NCBI GenBank assembly: GCA_917880885.1
Contig: OU862934.1
Coordinates: forward strand, 29,558,734-29,622,733
DNA length: 64,000 nt
DNA from: Limnephilus marmoratus
Lineage: Eukaryota > Arthropoda > Insecta > Trichoptera > Limnephilidae
Direction of reading: 5' to 3'
Shown here piece after piece: positions 63,961 through 64,000 of this stretch. Each line of letters starts with the position of its first letter. Positions within the stretch are counted from its first letter, which is position 1. The notes under the pieces were generated by a model that saw only the letters and a list, made by a program, of their open reading frames with translations, ran no database searches and had not been told where the DNA came from. A program made the position numbers and the translations under genes.

Positions 63961-64000
63961 ATACTCGATACCCTGTGACAGCCAGCCAGAGAATTCCCGA

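Overview
This 64 kb window looks like a repeat-rich intergenic stretch of an animal nuclear genome, most probably an insect. The grounds are AT-rich DNA, tRNA-derived SINEs, Jockey/CR1-, RTE- and R2-type LINE remnants, cecropia-type mariners, hAT and PIF/Harbinger MITEs, and Helitrons that open with TCTTATAT and close with a hairpin plus CTAG. The species cannot be named from the sequence. I found no intact host gene, no rRNA and no convincing functional tRNA. Almost every recognisable protein match is a decayed piece of a mobile element.

Layout. 0-8.5 kb: SINE A, retroposon B and LINE fragments, an R2-like element with a restriction-like endonuclease, and a three-layer nest (B / hAT MITE / B). 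8.6-12.5 kb: a 3.9 kb element with ~430-450 bp inverted terminal repeats and a degenerate gene for a FEN1/XPG-like nuclease plus a Cys-rich tail; this is the best candidate for an under-described system. 13-18.5 kb: an 18-bp minisatellite, a Helitron with two 3' ends, and an RTE element split by an antisense LINE. 19-23.5 kb: a hAT MITE and a 2.2 kb foldback hAT inside a SINE A, both with perfect 8-bp target-site duplications (TSDs). 24-26 kb: MITE D and a decameric satellite lying between inverted repeats. 26-33 kb: mariner, a hammerhead-like motif, tRNA-Thr-like SINE T, LINE and RTE pieces, Helitron. 34.4-35.2 kb: a solo LTR containing a perfect heat-shock element. 37-42 kb: two deleted mariners and the longest B copies. 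42-50 kb: a TTCnnGAA array, Helitrons, LINEs, a SINE A split by a B copy, and SINE C. 51-57.5 kb: a foldback with hammerhead-like motifs, a Helitron, a tandem MITE D pair, SINE A, SINE T and a PIF/Harbinger-like MITE. 58-64 kb: RTE and SINE A pieces, a second foldback, and an LTR-like promoter with a primer-binding-site-like sequence leading into a ~1.7 kb Gln-rich repeat array.

The elements form a nested stratigraphy, not a cooperating gene set. B copies are almost all on the + strand, end in a conserved double hairpin and probably borrow a LINE machinery. Deleted mariners, hAT and Harbinger MITEs and short Helitrons are non-autonomous and depend on transposases elsewhere in the genome. Several insertions have readable TSDs, so their relative ages can be ordered. 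All boundaries were read by eye; family names rest on protein motifs, termini and TSD length, not on database searches.
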